A stretch of DNA of 64,000 bases from Arthrobacter sp. zg-Y820 (GCF_030142155.1 NZ_CP126247.1:1364001-1428000), one strand, 5' to 3'; positions 52,107-63,024 are shown, numbered from the stretch's first letter. A program made the numbers and translations. The notes: generated by a model not told the origin, from the sequence alone.

Positions 52107-53798
52107 GTGCCTACAAGTGATCAGCGCAATCCGCCCCAGCCGGGAAGCGGAATGCGGCCATCCGCGCAAGATCCCGTCTCCCTCCGGGCGGCAGCCGACG
52201 CCCTGGCCGCCAACGGGCTGCCGGGGATCGCACCTGCCCGGGACACCGACGATGACCGCGGCATTCTGCTGACCGGCCTCACCATCAGCTCCCTCGAGGT
52301 CCGGCCGGGAGACCTGTACGTGGCGCTGCCCGGCGCCCGCCACCACGGTGCCCGCTTCGCCGCTGCCGCTGCTGCCGCCGGGGCCGCCGCCGTGCTGACC
52401 GACCCCGACGGCGCCGCGCAGCTGCAGTCGCTGCCGGTCCCCGTCTTCGTCACGGCCGATCCCCGGCGCATTGTGGGACCGCTCGCCGCAGCCGTCTTCC
52501 GCAGCCAGCCCCGGGACGCCGGCACGCCCACCCTGTTCGGCGTCACGGGCACCAACGGCAAAACCACCACCACCTACTTCATCAATTCGCTGCTCGGAGC
52601 CCTGGGCAAGACCACCGGGCTCATCGGCACCATTGAAATCCTCGCCGGGGGAGAACCCATCGCGAGCACACTCACGACTCCCGAGTCGCCCCAGGTTCAC
52701 GGGCTGCTGGCCCTGATGCGGGAAAAGGGCCTGGACGCCGCGGCCATGGAAGTGTCCTCGCACGCCATCTCCTATCGGCGCGTGGACGGCGTGGTCTTCG
52801 ACGTCGCCGGCTTCACGAACCTCACCCAGGACCACCTGGACCTCCACGGCTCCATGGAAGAGTACTTCGCGGCCAAGGCAGCCCTCTTCACGCCCGAGCG
52901 CGCCAAGCGCGCCGTCATCACCGTTGACGATGAATGGGGTGCGCGCATGGCCGCCGCCTCCCCGGTCCCGGTCTGGACGCTGACCACGCGCGACGGCGGC
53001 CCCGGGTCGGACTGGCGGGTCACCGACGTCGTCCGCGCCGGGCTGGGCCACCGCTTCGTGCTGCGCGGCCCTGCCGGAGCCGTCCTGCGGGCCGGCACCG
53101 GGCTGCCCGGCACCTTCAACGTCTCCAACGCGGCGCTGGCGGCCCTCATGGTCCTGGCCTCGGGCGTCGACGCGGCTGAGCTGCAGGACGCCCTGGACCG
53201 CAGCGACCCCTTCACCGTCGAAGTTCCGGGCCGGATGCAGCTGGTCGGCGAGGCGCCCGCAGCAATCGTGGACTTTGCCCACAACCCCGACGCGCTGGCC
53301 CGGACCCTGGAATCCGTGCGCCGGGAAGCTCCCGCCGCCGGTGACGCAGCAGGCAGCGACGACGCCGCTCCCGCCGCGGAACCGAAACCGCGCGTGATCA
53401 TCGTTTTTGGTGCCACCGGTGAGCGCGACCAGACCAAGCGCCCCCTGATGGGGGCCATCGCAGCCCGGCTCGCCGACGTGGTGATCGTCACCGACGATGA
53501 TCCCCACGACGAGGACGAAGCGGCCATCCGCGCCGACGTTCTCGGCGGAGCGCAGGCCGCCCGCGAGCAGGAAGCCCTGCCCTGCGAGATCCTTGAGGTG
53601 GCACCGCGTGCAGCGGCCATAGACCGTGCCGTGGCACTGGCGCGCCCGCAGGACACAGTGCTTGTCGCGGGCCGGGGACACGAGATTTTCCAAGAGGTTA
53701 AAGGAGTGAATGTGGCCCTCGACGACCGCGTTGAACTGAGGCAGGCTTTGACAAGGTACGGATTCCCTGTGCTGTCCGGCGACGGGGTAGAGTCCTAG
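52107..53798 (+). CDS. murE: UDP-MurNAc-tripeptide synthetase, probably L-lysine-adding
   Basis: 563 residues. Adds the third stem-peptide residue. ATP loop GTNGKTTTT near 147-155; catalytic STLTTPESP and the HNPDAL C-terminal domain. Where diaminopimelate-adding MurE has DNPR, this protein reads TDDDPHDED (about 461-469), which suggests another amino acid; lysine is expected in the Micrococcaceae. GTG at 52107 with GGAG 8-9 bases upstream. A 98-base gap separates it from ftsI, 6 bases from murF. Confidence 0.93.
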   Translation: MPTSDQRNPPQPGSGMRPSAQDPVSLRAAADALAANGLPGIAPARDTDDDRGILLTGLTISSLEVRPGDLYVALPGARHHGARFAAAAAAAGAAAVLTDPDGAAQLQSLPVPVFVTADPRRIVGPLAAAVFRSQPRDAGTPTLFGVTGTNGKTTTTYFINSLLGALGKTTGLIGTIEILAGGEPIASTLTTPESPQVHGLLALMREKGLDAAAMEVSSHAISYRRVDGVVFDVAGFTNLTQDHLDLHGSMEEYFAAKAALFTPERAKRAVITVDDEWGARMAAASPVPVWTLTTRDGGPGSDWRVTDVVRAGLGHRFVLRGPAGAVLRAGTGLPGTFNVSNAALAALMVLASGVDAAELQDALDRSDPFTVEVPGRMQLVGEAPAAIVDFAHNPDALARTLESVRREAPAAGDAAGSDDAAPAAEPKPRVIIVFGATGERDQTKRPLMGAIAARLADVVIVTDDDPHDEDEAAIRADVLGGAQAAREQEALPCEILEVAPRAAAIDRAVALARPQDTVLVAGRGHEIFQEVKGVNVALDDRVELRQALTRYGFPVLSGDGVES

Positions 53799-53804
53799 AT
53801 CGTC

Positions 53805-55328
53805 ATGATTGAACTTAGTGCAGCAGACATAGCGGAAATTACCGGCGGCGAACTGATTGGCGGGGCCGCGCAGGCGCCGAACGCGATCGTGAACTCGGCC
53901 ACAACCGACTCCCGGGAAGCCTCCCCGGGGTCCCTGTTCATCGCCAAACCCGGCGAGGCTTCCGACGGACACCTCTTCGTCGAAGCGGCCTTCGCCCGCG
54001 GCGCGGTCCTGGCCCTGGTCGAGCGTCCGGTCCAGGATCCCTCCGGCGGCGTGTACCCGGCCATCCTGGTTCCCGACGCCGTCCTGGCCATGGGTGTGCT
54101 GGCCGGCGACATTGTCCGGCGGCTGCGGGCCGATGCGCCGCTGACCGTCATCGGCATCACCGGATCGGCGGGCAAGACCACCACCAAGGACCTGCTGGCC
54201 GGCATCCTGCGCGCCGAAGGCGAAACAGTGGCTCCCATGGGGTCCTACAACGGCGAGGTCGGCGTTCCGCTGACCATTTTCGGCGCCGGTTACGGCACGC
54301 GCTACCTCGTGGTTGAAATGGGCGCCACCGGCATCGGCCACATCGAGTACCTGGCGTCGATGGTGAAGCCCGACATCGGTGTCGTCCTCGGCGTGGGCAG
54401 CGCGCATGCCGGGGAGTTCGGCGGCGTGGAAAACATCGCCAAGGCCAAGGGCGAACTCGTTGAGGCACTGGCACCGGGCGGCACCGCCGTCCTGAACGCC
54501 GACGACATCCGGGTTTCCGCCATGGCGGCACGGGCAGGTTCGGACGTCGGGGTCCTGTACTTCACGTCGTCGCCGGAGGCAGCGCACGGAGCAAAATCGG
54601 CGCTGCGCGCCGTGGATGCCCGCACTGACGCCCTCGGCCGGCCCGTCTTCACCCTCCGGTTCCCGGACGGCAGCGAACACCCGGTGGAATCCGGGCTGAT
54701 CGGCGCCCACCACACGGCAAACCTCCTGGCCGCCGCCGCTGCCGCCTTTGCCGCCGGCATTCCGGGCGACCGGATCGCGGCCGGGCTCTCCGGACAGAAA
54801 GCTGCCAGCCGCTGGCGCATGGAACGCACCGACCGCGCTGACGGCGTCACCGTCATCAACGATGCCTACAACGCCAACCCCGAATCCATGCGGGCAGCCC
54901 TGCGCACCCTGGCCGAACTGGGCCAGGGGCGGCGCACCTGGGCCGTGCTGGGCGAAATGCTCGAACTCGGCGACTCAGCAGTCACCGAGCACGACGCCGT
55001 CGGCCGCTACGTGGTCCGCCTGAACATCTCCCAGCTCATTGTGGTCGGCACCGGTGCACGCGCCATGCACACCGGTGCGGTCATGGAAGGGTCCTGGGGC
55101 GACGAATCCATTTTCGTGGAAACAGCCGAGGACGCCGAACGCATCCTCAACGCTTCACTGGAACCCGGCGACCTGGTTCTTTTCAAATCCTCAAACGGCG
55201 CTGCCCTGCGCTACCTCGGTGATCGGATAGCTTTGAACGCCCCATCTTCAACCTCCGCCCTGCCGCCGGAATCCCGGCCGCAGCACACCAGCCCGGAACC
55301 TGCCGGGGAAGCCGGAGGCGTCCAGTAG
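53805..55328 (+). CDS. murF: UDP-MurNAc-pentapeptide synthetase (D-Ala-D-Ala adding)
   Basis: 507 residues. GITGSAGKTTTKDLLAGIL ATP loop near 123-141, NGEVGVPLT, VVEMGATGIGHIEYL, VINDAYNANPESM and a C-terminal ligase domain. Completes the UDP-MurNAc-pentapeptide. ATG 53805, ribosome site weak (GGGGTAGAG). Low-complexity final ~35 residues. Stop shares its last base with the mraY start. Confidence 0.95.
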   Translation: MIELSAADIAEITGGELIGGAAQAPNAIVNSATTDSREASPGSLFIAKPGEASDGHLFVEAAFARGAVLALVERPVQDPSGGVYPAILVPDAVLAMGVLAGDIVRRLRADAPLTVIGITGSAGKTTTKDLLAGILRAEGETVAPMGSYNGEVGVPLTIFGAGYGTRYLVVEMGATGIGHIEYLASMVKPDIGVVLGVGSAHAGEFGGVENIAKAKGELVEALAPGGTAVLNADDIRVSAMAARAGSDVGVLYFTSSPEAAHGAKSALRAVDARTDALGRPVFTLRFPDGSEHPVESGLIGAHHTANLLAAAAAAFAAGIPGDRIAAGLSGQKAASRWRMERTDRADGVTVINDAYNANPESMRAALRTLAELGQGRRTWAVLGEMLELGDSAVTEHDAVGRYVVRLNISQLIVVGTGARAMHTGAVMEGSWGDESIFVETAEDAERILNASLEPGDLVLFKSSNGAALRYLGDRIALNAPSSTSALPPESRPQHTSPEPAGEAGGVQ

Positions 55329-56431
55329 TGGTTTCCCTGCTTATCGGCTCTTCGCTGGCCCTGGTCTTTGCCTTCATCGGCACCCCGCTCTTCATCCGGT
55401 TCCTGGTGCGGAAAAGTTACGGGCAGTTTGTCCGCGACGACGGACCGACCTCGCACCACACCAAGCGCGGCACGCCCACCATGGGCGGCACCGTCATCGT
55501 CGCGTCAGTCGTGGCGTCCTACTTCATCACTCACCTGATCAGTTACGCCATCAATCCCAGCAGTTTCGGACCGTCAGTCTCCGGGCTGCTGGTGCTGTTC
55601 CTGATGGTCGGCATGGGAATGGTGGGGTTCATTGACGACTACACCAAGATCTCCCGCCAGCGCAGCCTGGGCCTGAACGCCAAGGCCAAGCTGATCCTGC
55701 AGACCCTGGTGGGCGTCACCTTCGCGATCCTGGCCCTGAACTTCCCGAACGACCAGGGCCGGACTCCGGCCTCGACCAGAATCTCCTTCATCCGCGACAC
55801 CGGAGTCGACCTGGCCTTCGCCGGAACGCTGATTGGCGCGATCCTGTTCATCCTGTGGGCCATCGTGATCATCACCGGCACCACCAACGGCGTGAACCTG
55901 GCCGACGGCCTGGACGGCCTGGCCGCCGGCGCCTCGATCCTGGTCTTCGGCGCCTACTTCCTGATCGGCATCTGGCAGTCGAACCAGAGCTGCGGAGCCC
56001 CCGGCTCCGGGGCCGTCTGTTACGAGGTCCGCGACCCGATGGACCTGGCCCTGCTCGCCGGCGCGATCGCCGGCTCCCTGGTGGGCTTCCTCTGGTGGAA
56101 CACCTCACCGGCCAAGATCTTCATGGGCGACACCGGATCCCTGGCCATCGGCGGTGCCATCGCGGCGTTCGCCATCCTCTCCCGCACCGAACTGCTGCTG
56201 GTGATCCTTGCCGGGCTCTTCGTGATCATCACCCTTTCGGTGATCATCCAGGTGGGGTACTTCAAGATCAGCGGCGGAAAGCGCGTGTTCAAAATGGCAC
56301 CGCTGCAGCATCACTTCGAGCTCAAGGGCTGGGCTGAGGTCACTGTCGTGGTCCGGTTCTGGATCGTGGCAGGTCTCTGCGTCGCCGTCGCCCTGGGCCT
56401 CTTCTACGCGGAATGGGTGGTCGGAAATTGA
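55328..56431 (+). CDS. mraY: Phospho-MurNAc-pentapeptide transferase MraY
   Basis: 367 residues, about ten membrane helices. Transfers phospho-MurNAc-pentapeptide to undecaprenyl phosphate, making lipid I. Markers: DDGPTSHHTKRGTPTMGG, FIDDYTKI with catalytic Asp residues, TNGVNLADGLDGLA, GDTGSLAIGG and PLQHHFELKGWAEVTVVVRFW. GTG overlaps murF by one base. Confidence 0.97.
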   Translation: MVSLLIGSSLALVFAFIGTPLFIRFLVRKSYGQFVRDDGPTSHHTKRGTPTMGGTVIVASVVASYFITHLISYAINPSSFGPSVSGLLVLFLMVGMGMVGFIDDYTKISRQRSLGLNAKAKLILQTLVGVTFAILALNFPNDQGRTPASTRISFIRDTGVDLAFAGTLIGAILFILWAIVIITGTTNGVNLADGLDGLAAGASILVFGAYFLIGIWQSNQSCGAPGSGAVCYEVRDPMDLALLAGAIAGSLVGFLWWNTSPAKIFMGDTGSLAIGGAIAAFAILSRTELLLVILAGLFVIITLSVIIQVGYFKISGGKRVFKMAPLQHHFELKGWAEVTVVVRFWIVAGLCVAVALGLFYAEWVVGN

Positions 56432-58005
56432 GCGACTCAGCAGACACCGGGTCCGGCAACACTGAGGCCGGAACATCGCGGCTGGACGGACTGACCACCT
56501 GGGACGCGCCCTGGCGCGGACTGCGCGTGGTCGTCACCGGGATCGGCCTGTCCGGATTCTCGGCAGCCGACACCCTGATCGAGCTCGGCGCCCGCGTGGT
56601 GGTCGTGGATGCGAAGGACACCGAAGAGAACCGCGCCAAGGCCGACACCCTGCAGATCGTGGGTGCCGCCGACGTCCTGCTGGGCGCTGACTCCGCCAAG
56701 GAGCTGCCGCTGGTGGACGGCGAGCCGGCTGAACTGGTGGTCACCTCGCCCGGATTCAGCCCATCCCACCCCCTGATGACCGCCGCTTCCGATGCCGGCA
56801 TCCCGGTGTGGGGAGATGTGGAACTGGCGTGGCGGGTCCGCGTCCGCGAAGGCCGCAAGACGGCCGAGTGGCTGACGATCACCGGAACCAACGGCAAGAC
56901 CACCACCGTGTCAATGACCGAGAGCATGCTCCGCGCCGCCGGCCTGCGCGCCATCGCCGCGGGCAACGTGGGCACTCCCATCCTGGACGCCATCCGCGAT
57001 CCGCAGGGCTACGACGTTATTGCGGTGGAACTCTCCAGCTTCCAGCTGCACTGGTCCTCCTCGATCTCGCCCCTGGCGAGCGTGTGCCTGAACATCGCCG
57101 AGGACCACGTGGACTGGCACGGATCCTACGAGGCGTACCTGGCCGACAAGGCAAAGATCTACGAAAACACCCGCGTCGCCTGCATCTACAACGCTGAGCA
57201 GTCCGAGACCGAGCACATGGTCGAAGAAGCCGACGTCGTGGAAGGCTGCCGCGCCGTGGGCTTCACCACCGGCATGCCCGCCGTCTCCATGGTGGGCATG
57301 GTGGAAAACCTGCTGGTGGACCGCGCCTTCATCGAACAGCGCAAGGATTCCGCCGCGGAACTGGCCTCCCTGGCCGACGTCGGCGAACCGGCGCCGCGGC
57401 ACATGGTGGCCAACGCCCTGGCGGCTGCAGCCCTGGTGCGGGCTTTCGGCGTCGAGCCGGTTGCCGTCCGGGACGGGCTTCGGGCCTATGCCCCCGGTGC
57501 ACACCGCATCCAGCCGGTGGCCCGCCTCAATGACATCCTCTGGGTCGACGATTCCAAGGCCACCAACCCGCATGCGGCCGCCGCTTCGCTTTCGGCGTTC
57601 GACCCGGTGGTCTGGATTGCCGGCGGACTGTCCAAGGGAGTGGACTACGACGACCTCGTCCGGACCCAGGCTCCGCGGCTGCGTGCGGTCATCCTGATCG
57701 GCGCCGATTCCTCCCGGCTTCGCGAGGCCCTGGCACGACACGCCCCGGGCATCCGGGTGATTGACGCCGTTCCGCCCCACACTGGTGGAAGGCCCGCCTC
57801 CGTACCAGTAGTCAGCGGGGAGGAAGTGATGGCCCTGGCTGTCGCCGCCGCAGCCGCTGAGGCCCGTTCCGGAGACACGGTCCTCATGGCGCCGGCAGCG
57901 GCATCCATGGATCAGTTCGCGTCCTACGCACACCGCGGCGACGCTTTCATCGAGGCTGTCCGCGGGTACGTGGAAGGACAGGCGCAGACCACCAAGGAGT
58001 CCTAG
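56428..58005 (+). CDS. murD: UDP-MurNAc-L-alanine--D-glutamate ligase
   Basis: 525 residues from TTG 56428, which overlaps the mraY stop as TTGA with GGTGG 7 bases upstream; an ATG at 56413 is the alternative. N-terminal RVVVTGIGLSGFSAADTL, ATP loop ITGTNGKTTTVSM, LCLNIAEDHVDWHGSYEAY-type motif, HRIQPVARLNDILWVDDSKATNPHAA. Adds D-Glu to UDP-MurNAc-Ala. Ends directly before ftsW. Confidence 0.95.
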   Translation: MSDSADTGSGNTEAGTSRLDGLTTWDAPWRGLRVVVTGIGLSGFSAADTLIELGARVVVVDAKDTEENRAKADTLQIVGAADVLLGADSAKELPLVDGEPAELVVTSPGFSPSHPLMTAASDAGIPVWGDVELAWRVRVREGRKTAEWLTITGTNGKTTTVSMTESMLRAAGLRAIAAGNVGTPILDAIRDPQGYDVIAVELSSFQLHWSSSISPLASVCLNIAEDHVDWHGSYEAYLADKAKIYENTRVACIYNAEQSETEHMVEEADVVEGCRAVGFTTGMPAVSMVGMVENLLVDRAFIEQRKDSAAELASLADVGEPAPRHMVANALAAAALVRAFGVEPVAVRDGLRAYAPGAHRIQPVARLNDILWVDDSKATNPHAAAASLSAFDPVVWIAGGLSKGVDYDDLVRTQAPRLRAVILIGADSSRLREALARHAPGIRVIDAVPPHTGGRPASVPVVSGEEVMALAVAAAAAEARSGDTVLMAPAAASMDQFASYAHRGDAFIEAVRGYVEGQAQTTKES

Positions 58006-59370
58006 ATGGTCACTACGTCCTCAGGAAACCCCCGCAAGCCTGTGCTTCGCTCCAAGCGGCCGGCCGCCGGCACCTCACCGGCGGCCTCGGGCCGGGGAAC
58101 CGGCACGCCGTCGTCGGGCCGGCCCGCGTCCGCAGGCTCCCGGCCTGCGTCCCGCGCGCCCGCCGCGCCGGGCAAGAAACCGTCGATGTTCGAACGCGGC
58201 ATCGTCCTCATCGATGGCAGCCGCCGCACAGCCACCGGATCGGCCTATTACACGATTCTGGGCGCCTCGCTGGCGCTGACGGCCATCGGACTGATGATGG
58301 TGCTTTCGGCATCCTCGGTGGAGTCCATCGCCGCCTCGGCCGGTGAATCGGTGGGCAGTACCTTCAACTTCTTCGTGAAACAGGCCATGTTCGCCGGGCT
58401 CGGCGTGGCCGCCATGCTGGGCTTGTCGCGGCTCGGTCCCAAAACGTTCAAAAAGATGGCATGGGGCCTGATGGCCCTGGCCGCCGTGCTGCTGATCCTG
58501 GTACTCATTCCGGGGATCGGCAAGGAAGTGAACGGCAACCGGAACTGGATCGAAATTGGTCCGATCACCGGGCAGCCCTCCGAGGCGGCGAAGCTGGCCA
58601 TGGCCATCTGGTTCGCCTCCATGCTGTCCCTGAAGCAGAAGCTCATCACCCAGTGGAAGCACGCCCTGGTTCCCGTGGTCTTCCCCGGCGGGCTGCTGCT
58701 GATCGGGCTGGTCATGCTCGGCAGCGACCTGGGCACCGTGATCATCATGGGCATGATCATGATTGCCGCCCTCTTCTTTGCCGGGGCGCCGCTGCGCTTC
58801 CTCACCGCGCTGGTGGGACTGGGCGCGGGCGCCGCGGTGCTGATGTCGGCGCTCAGCGGCAACCGCTCCAGCCGAATCAGCGCGTGGCTGAAGCTGGACT
58901 GCGGGGGAGGCGTGTGCGACCAGGCCAATGCCGGCATGTACGCCCTGGCCTCCGGCGGCTGGTTCGGTGTGGGCATCGGGCAGAGCCGGCAGAAGTGGAG
59001 CTGGATCCCCGAAGCCCACAACGACTTCATCTTCGCGATCATCGGTGAGGAGTTCGGCCTGCTGGGCACGCTCCTGATCGTGCTGCTCTTCGGCGTCCTG
59101 GCCGTGGCCACGATCCGGATGACGATGCGACACACGGATCCGTTCATCCGGATCCTCTGCGGCTCCATCCTGGTCTGGATCATCGGGCAGGCCTTCGTGA
59201 ACATCGCCATGGTGACCGGGCTCCTTCCGGTGATCGGCGTACCGCTGCCCTTCATCTCCTACGGCGGGTCCTCCCTGACCTTCACCCTGGCCGCCATCGG
59301 TGTCCTGCTCTCCTTCGCCCGCAAAGTCCCCGAACACAAACTTCCCGAAAGTGAACCATCAGCTCCATGA
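58006..59370 (+). CDS. ftsW: Septal glycosyltransferase FtsW (SEDS)
   Basis: 454 residues. First ~75 residues are a Pro/Ser/Gly/Arg cytoplasmic tail; then about ten helices of the SEDS family with [52 protein letters not shown] and [22 protein letters not shown]. Polymerises lipid II with FtsI. ATG immediately after the murD stop. Stop overlaps murG (ATGA). Confidence 0.95.
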   Translation: MVTTSSGNPRKPVLRSKRPAAGTSPAASGRGTGTPSSGRPASAGSRPASRAPAAPGKKPSMFERGIVLIDGSRRTATGSAYYTILGASLALTAIGLMMVLSASSVESIAASAGESVGSTFNFFVKQAMFAGLGVAAMLGLSRLGPKTFKKMAWGLMALAAVLLILVLIPGIGKEVNGNRNWIEIGPITGQPSEAAKLAMAIWFASMLSLKQKLITQWKHALVPVVFPGGLLLIGLVMLGSDLGTVIIMGMIMIAALFFAGAPLRFLTALVGLGAGAAVLMSALSGNRSSRISAWLKLDCGGGVCDQANAGMYALASGGWFGVGIGQSRQKWSWIPEAHNDFIFAIIGEEFGLLGTLLIVLLFGVLAVATIRMTMRHTDPFIRILCGSILVWIIGQAFVNIAMVTGLLPVIGVPLPFISYGGSSLTFTLAAIGVLLSFARKVPEHKLPESEPSAP

Positions 59371-60476
59371 CGCAACGTCCCCTTTCCCTCGTCCTCGCCG
59401 GAGGCGGCACCGCCGGGCACATCAGCCCGCTCCTTGCGGTGGCCGGAGCCGTGCGGGACTCCGCGCCGGAGTCCCGCATCAAGGTTGTGGGCACCGCCGC
59501 CGGGATGGAAACGCGGCTCGTTCCGGCAGCCGGCTTTGAGCTGGCCGTCATCGACCGCGTGCCAATGCCGCGCCGGCCCGGCGCCGATCTGGTCCGCCTG
59601 CCCGGCCGGCTGCTGCGCGCCGTAACGCAGGCCGGCGACATCCTCGACGAAGCCGCCGCCGACGTCGTCGTGGGCGTGGGCGGCTACGTCTCCACCCCGG
59701 TCTATCTTGCCGCCCGCCGCCGGAAGCTGCCGATCATCGTGCACGAGGCCAACGCCCGCCCCGGGCTGGCCAACCGCGTCGGCGCACGCTTTGCCGACGT
59801 CGTTGCCACGGCCTTCGCCGAGACCCGGCTGCCCGGCGCCCGGCTGGTGGGAATGCCGATGCGGCGGGAAATCTCCGGCCTGGACCGGCACGCCGCCCGG
59901 TCCGGAGCACGCGCCGCCCTCGGCCTGGATCCGTCGCTGCCCACCCTGGTGGTCACCGGTGGCTCCTCCGGTGCGGCCTCCATCAACCGGGCCGTGGAAG
60001 CATCGCTCCCGGCCCTTGCCGCCGCGGGCATCCAGACCCTGCACATCACCGGCCGCGGCAAGCAACTGTTCACCGCCGACGGCGCACTGCTGAGCGCCCC
60101 GCGCTACCACCAGGTCGAATACGTCGACGGCATGGAACAGGCCTACGCTGCCGCCGACCTGCTGCTGGCCCGCTCCGGTGCCGGCACCGTCTGCGAAATC
60201 AGCGCCGTCGGCCTGCCCGCCGTGCTGGTGCCGCTGCCGCACGGCAACGGTGAGCAGGCGCTGAACGCTGCCGGCCTCGTCGCCGCCGGCGGAGCGCTTC
60301 TCGTTTCGGACAGCCTCTTCACAGCGGAGTGGATATCGGACAAGCTGATACCTTTGCTGGCCGATCCCGCAGCGCTGGAGTCGATGTCCGCGGCCGCGGC
60401 CGCCCAGGGCATCCGGGACGCCGACCGGCAGATGGCGACATTCATTCTCGAAGCAAACGTAAGGTTCCGCGCATGA
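59367..60476 (+). CDS. murG: Lipid II synthase MurG
   Basis: 369 residues. GT-B fold: [22 protein letters not shown] loop, [68 protein letters not shown]. Adds GlcNAc to lipid I at the membrane. ATG overlaps ftsW stop; own stop overlaps murC start (ATGA). Confidence 0.96.
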   Translation: MTQRPLSLVLAGGGTAGHISPLLAVAGAVRDSAPESRIKVVGTAAGMETRLVPAAGFELAVIDRVPMPRRPGADLVRLPGRLLRAVTQAGDILDEAAADVVVGVGGYVSTPVYLAARRRKLPIIVHEANARPGLANRVGARFADVVATAFAETRLPGARLVGMPMRREISGLDRHAARSGARAALGLDPSLPTLVVTGGSSGAASINRAVEASLPALAAAGIQTLHITGRGKQLFTADGALLSAPRYHQVEYVDGMEQAYAAADLLLARSGAGTVCEISAVGLPAVLVPLPHGNGEQALNAAGLVAAGGALLVSDSLFTAEWISDKLIPLLADPAALESMSAAAAAQGIRDADRQMATFILEANVRFRA

Positions 60477-61933
60477 GCAGGCTGAAGCTGTCGGACCTCG
60501 GACGGGTGCATTTCATTGGGCTTGGGGGAGCGGGCATGTCAGCCGTTGCCCGGGTAATGATGGGCCAAGGCGTTTCCGTCTCCGGCTCCGACTCCCGTGA
60601 TTCACCGGGGCTCCGCGCCCTGGAAGCCCTGGGCGCCACCGTATTTGTCGGGCAGGATGCCGCGAATGTGCAGGGCGCGGACACAGTGGTGATCTCCACT
60701 GCCATCCGATCGGAGAATCCTGAACTTGCCGCGGCCCGGGCCGCGGGGCTGAGGATCATTCACCGGTCCGTTGCCCTGGCCGCGGCCATGGGCAACCAGG
60801 AGGTGGTGGCCGTCGCCGGAACACACGGAAAGACCACCACCACCGCGATGGTGACCGTCCTGCTGCGCGAAGCCGGACTGGATCCGTCCTTCGCCATCGG
60901 CGGCGATGTCGCTGCGCTGGGGGTCAACGCCGCGCACGGCAGCGGCAACGTGTTCGTTGCCGAGGCCGACGAATCCGACGGTTCGTTCCTGAACTACCTG
61001 CCCCGGATCACCGTCATCACCAACGTCGAGGCCGACCACCTGGACCACTACGGCACCGAGGAAGCCGTCTTCGCCTCCTTTGACCGTTTTGTCCGGCTGC
61101 TGCCCGCTGACGGCCTGCTGGTGGCCTGCGCCGATGATCCCGGTGCCGTCGACGTGGTGAGCCGCTCCGGCGCTGCGCAGGTCCGCACCTACGGCTACAG
61201 CGAGACGGCCGACATCCGCATCACCAAGACCCGGCCGGTGGCCAGCGGTTCGGTCTCCGTGCTCCGCTTCAGCCTCGACGGCCTGGAATGCGAGCAGGAA
61301 CTGCGCCTCCTGGTTCCCGGGGCGCACAACATCCGCAACGCTGCTGCGGCCTTCGCCGTCGGACTCGGACTGGGCGTGGATCCGGCCCGAGCCGCGGCAG
61401 GGCTGGCAGTGTTCTCCGGTGCGGCCCGGAGGTTTGAAGCCAAGGGCGCCGTGCGCGGCGTCCGGGTCTTCGATGACTACGCCCACCATCCCACCGAACT
61501 GGTGGCCGCACTGGAGGCCGCCCGCACGGTTGCCGGGGAGCACCGCGTCCACGTCCTGTTCCAGCCGCACCTGTTCAGCCGGACGCTGGCCTTTGCCGCG
61601 GAGTTCGCCTCCGCCCTGGAGCTGGCGGACAGCGCGACAGTGCTGGACATTTACGCCGCGCGGGAAGACCCGGTGGAAGGCGTCACCAGCGAGCTGATCA
61701 CCGCCCGCGTGAACCGTCCCGGCGGCTACGCGCCCGATCCGGCCCGAGCCGTGCAGGACATCTGCCGCCGCGCAGCGGCCGGCGACATCATCCTGACCGT
61801 GGGTGCCGGCGACGTCACCGCGTTCGGTGCCGTCCTGGTGCGGGAACTCGCCCGGACCGCTGAAACCGGCCCCGCCGGAGATTCCGCCGCAGCGGCGGTT
61901 CCGCCCGCGTCCCGTGAGGGACACCGTGGGTAG
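60473..61933 (+). CDS. murC: UDP-MurNAc--L-alanine ligase
   Basis: 486 residues. [20 protein letters not shown] loop [36 protein letters not shown] and FQPHLFSRT are diagnostic. Adds the first stem amino acid. ATG 60473 overlaps murG stop. The C-terminal ~25 residues are Ala/Pro-rich. Overlaps ftsQ by 8 bases. Confidence 0.96.
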   Translation: MSRLKLSDLGRVHFIGLGGAGMSAVARVMMGQGVSVSGSDSRDSPGLRALEALGATVFVGQDAANVQGADTVVISTAIRSENPELAAARAAGLRIIHRSVALAAAMGNQEVVAVAGTHGKTTTTAMVTVLLREAGLDPSFAIGGDVAALGVNAAHGSGNVFVAEADESDGSFLNYLPRITVITNVEADHLDHYGTEEAVFASFDRFVRLLPADGLLVACADDPGAVDVVSRSGAAQVRTYGYSETADIRITKTRPVASGSVSVLRFSLDGLECEQELRLLVPGAHNIRNAAAAFAVGLGLGVDPARAAAGLAVFSGAARRFEAKGAVRGVRVFDDYAHHPTELVAALEAARTVAGEHRVHVLFQPHLFSRTLAFAAEFASALELADSATVLDIYAAREDPVEGVTSELITARVNRPGGYAPDPARAVQDICRRAAAGDIILTVGAGDVTAFGAVLVRELARTAETGPAGDSAAAAVPPASREGHRG

Positions 61934-62879
61934 CCGGAAGCCGCGCCGGCCAGCGGTGGACCAGGGACGCCCCGGACCGTCCGCCCGAAGCGGGGACGGC
62001 CTGCGCCGTTCCGGGCACGGCGAACCGCGCCGGACCGCCGGTCCGCGCCGCGGAGCCGACCGGGCATCCCACCATTCCGGGGCCGGCGCGGACCCGCGGC
62101 TCCGCGCCGGGGAAGGAACATCCTGGGGAGCTGGTTCCGCCGGCGAGGCGACTGTCTCCGCCACGGTCCTGTCCTTTCCCCAACCGCCGGTCCGCCGGCG
62201 TCGGCGGTGGCTGCTCATCTCGGCGGTGTCCGGTGTTGTCCTGTTCGGCGCGTTTCTGGCCGTCCTGTTTTTCTCGCCGGCTTTGGCGCTGAAGACGGTG
62301 ACGGTGCAGGGCAACTCGCTGCTGTCCACCGAAGAGGTGCAGAGCGCCCTGCAGCCGCTGATGGGACAGCCGCTGACCACGATTGCCGACGACGACGTCG
62401 CGGTGCTGCTGGCGGACCGGCCGGAGGTCGCCGGCGTGGACGTGGTGGCGCAGCCGCCGTCCGAGATTGTGGTGACCATAGCCGAGCGGGTCCCGGTGGC
62501 CGTCCTGCAGAGCGGCGACGCCTTCCTGCTGATTGACGACGATGGCCTGGCCATCGGCACGGCGGCCAACCGGGCCGAGGCCCGGCTGCCGCTGATCGAC
62601 GGCGGAACCGAGGCGGTGAACACGGAGGTGTTCAGCACTGTCACGTCCGTCCTGTCCGTTTTGCCCGAAGATGTCCTGGCGCAGCTTGACCACGCCTCGG
62701 CATCGTCGGTCGACTCCGTGGAGCTGCAGCTCCTCAACGGACAGAAGGTATTCTGGGGGAGCGCCGAATCCAATGTGGCCAAGGCCCGCACCCTGGAAGC
62801 GCTGATGAAGATGCCGCCCAAGGATCCGCCGATCAAGGTATTTGATGTCAGCACTCCGAGCGCACCGGTAACACGGTGA
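61926..62879 (+). CDS. ftsQ: Division protein FtsQ/DivIB
   Basis: 317 residues. Long Arg/Gly/Pro-rich cytoplasmic head (1-94), membrane span about 95-117 (WLLISAVSGVVLFGAFLAVLFF), POTRA (ALKTVTVQGNSLLSTEEVQSALQPLMGQPLTTI) then FtsQ domain to the end. Links the FtsL complex to the ring. GTG 61926 chosen (8-base overlap with murC); the longer reading frame to 61803 overlaps murC further. Confidence 0.9.
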   Translation: MGSRKPRRPAVDQGRPGPSARSGDGLRRSGHGEPRRTAGPRRGADRASHHSGAGADPRLRAGEGTSWGAGSAGEATVSATVLSFPQPPVRRRRRWLLISAVSGVVLFGAFLAVLFFSPALALKTVTVQGNSLLSTEEVQSALQPLMGQPLTTIADDDVAVLLADRPEVAGVDVVAQPPSEIVVTIAERVPVAVLQSGDAFLLIDDDGLAIGTAANRAEARLPLIDGGTEAVNTEVFSTVTSVLSVLPEDVLAQLDHASASSVDSVELQLLNGQKVFWGSAESNVAKARTLEALMKMPPKDPPIKVFDVSTPSAPVTR

Positions 62880-62972
62880 TATTTACCTCTTGGGGCAAAG
62901 AAAAATCCGACACGCGGCAGAGGTAATTGCAGAACCAGTTTTCGCCCCATAGCGTCACAGGTAGAGGATTAC

Positions 62973-63024
62973 TTGACATAACTATAACCTTCAACTTGAG
63001 CCTTAGGGTCTTAAGCTGAAGGTT
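62973..63024 (+). promoter_or_regulatory. ftsZ promoter region with 15-bp imperfect dyad
   Basis: TTGACA (62973-62978) then TATAAC (62983-62988), too close to serve each other, so two overlapping promoters may exist. AACCTTCAACTTGAG (62986-63000) and CTTAAGCTGAAGGTT (63010-63024) pair at 13 of 15 bases across a 9-base spacer; a further AAGGTTCAAGG half-site follows at about 63030. Candidate binding site of the FtsR-like MerR regulator. Confidence 0.6.

Noticed and set aside
52086..54713. 875-residue minus-strand reading frame opposite murE and murF
   Set aside because: Mirror of two certain genes; composition (Gly/Val/His/Asp-rich) is typical of antisense frames in high-GC DNA and no motif is seen.
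60602..62950. 782-residue minus-strand reading frame opposite murC/ftsQ
   Set aside because: Lies opposite two certain overlapping genes; no domain and no ribosome site.
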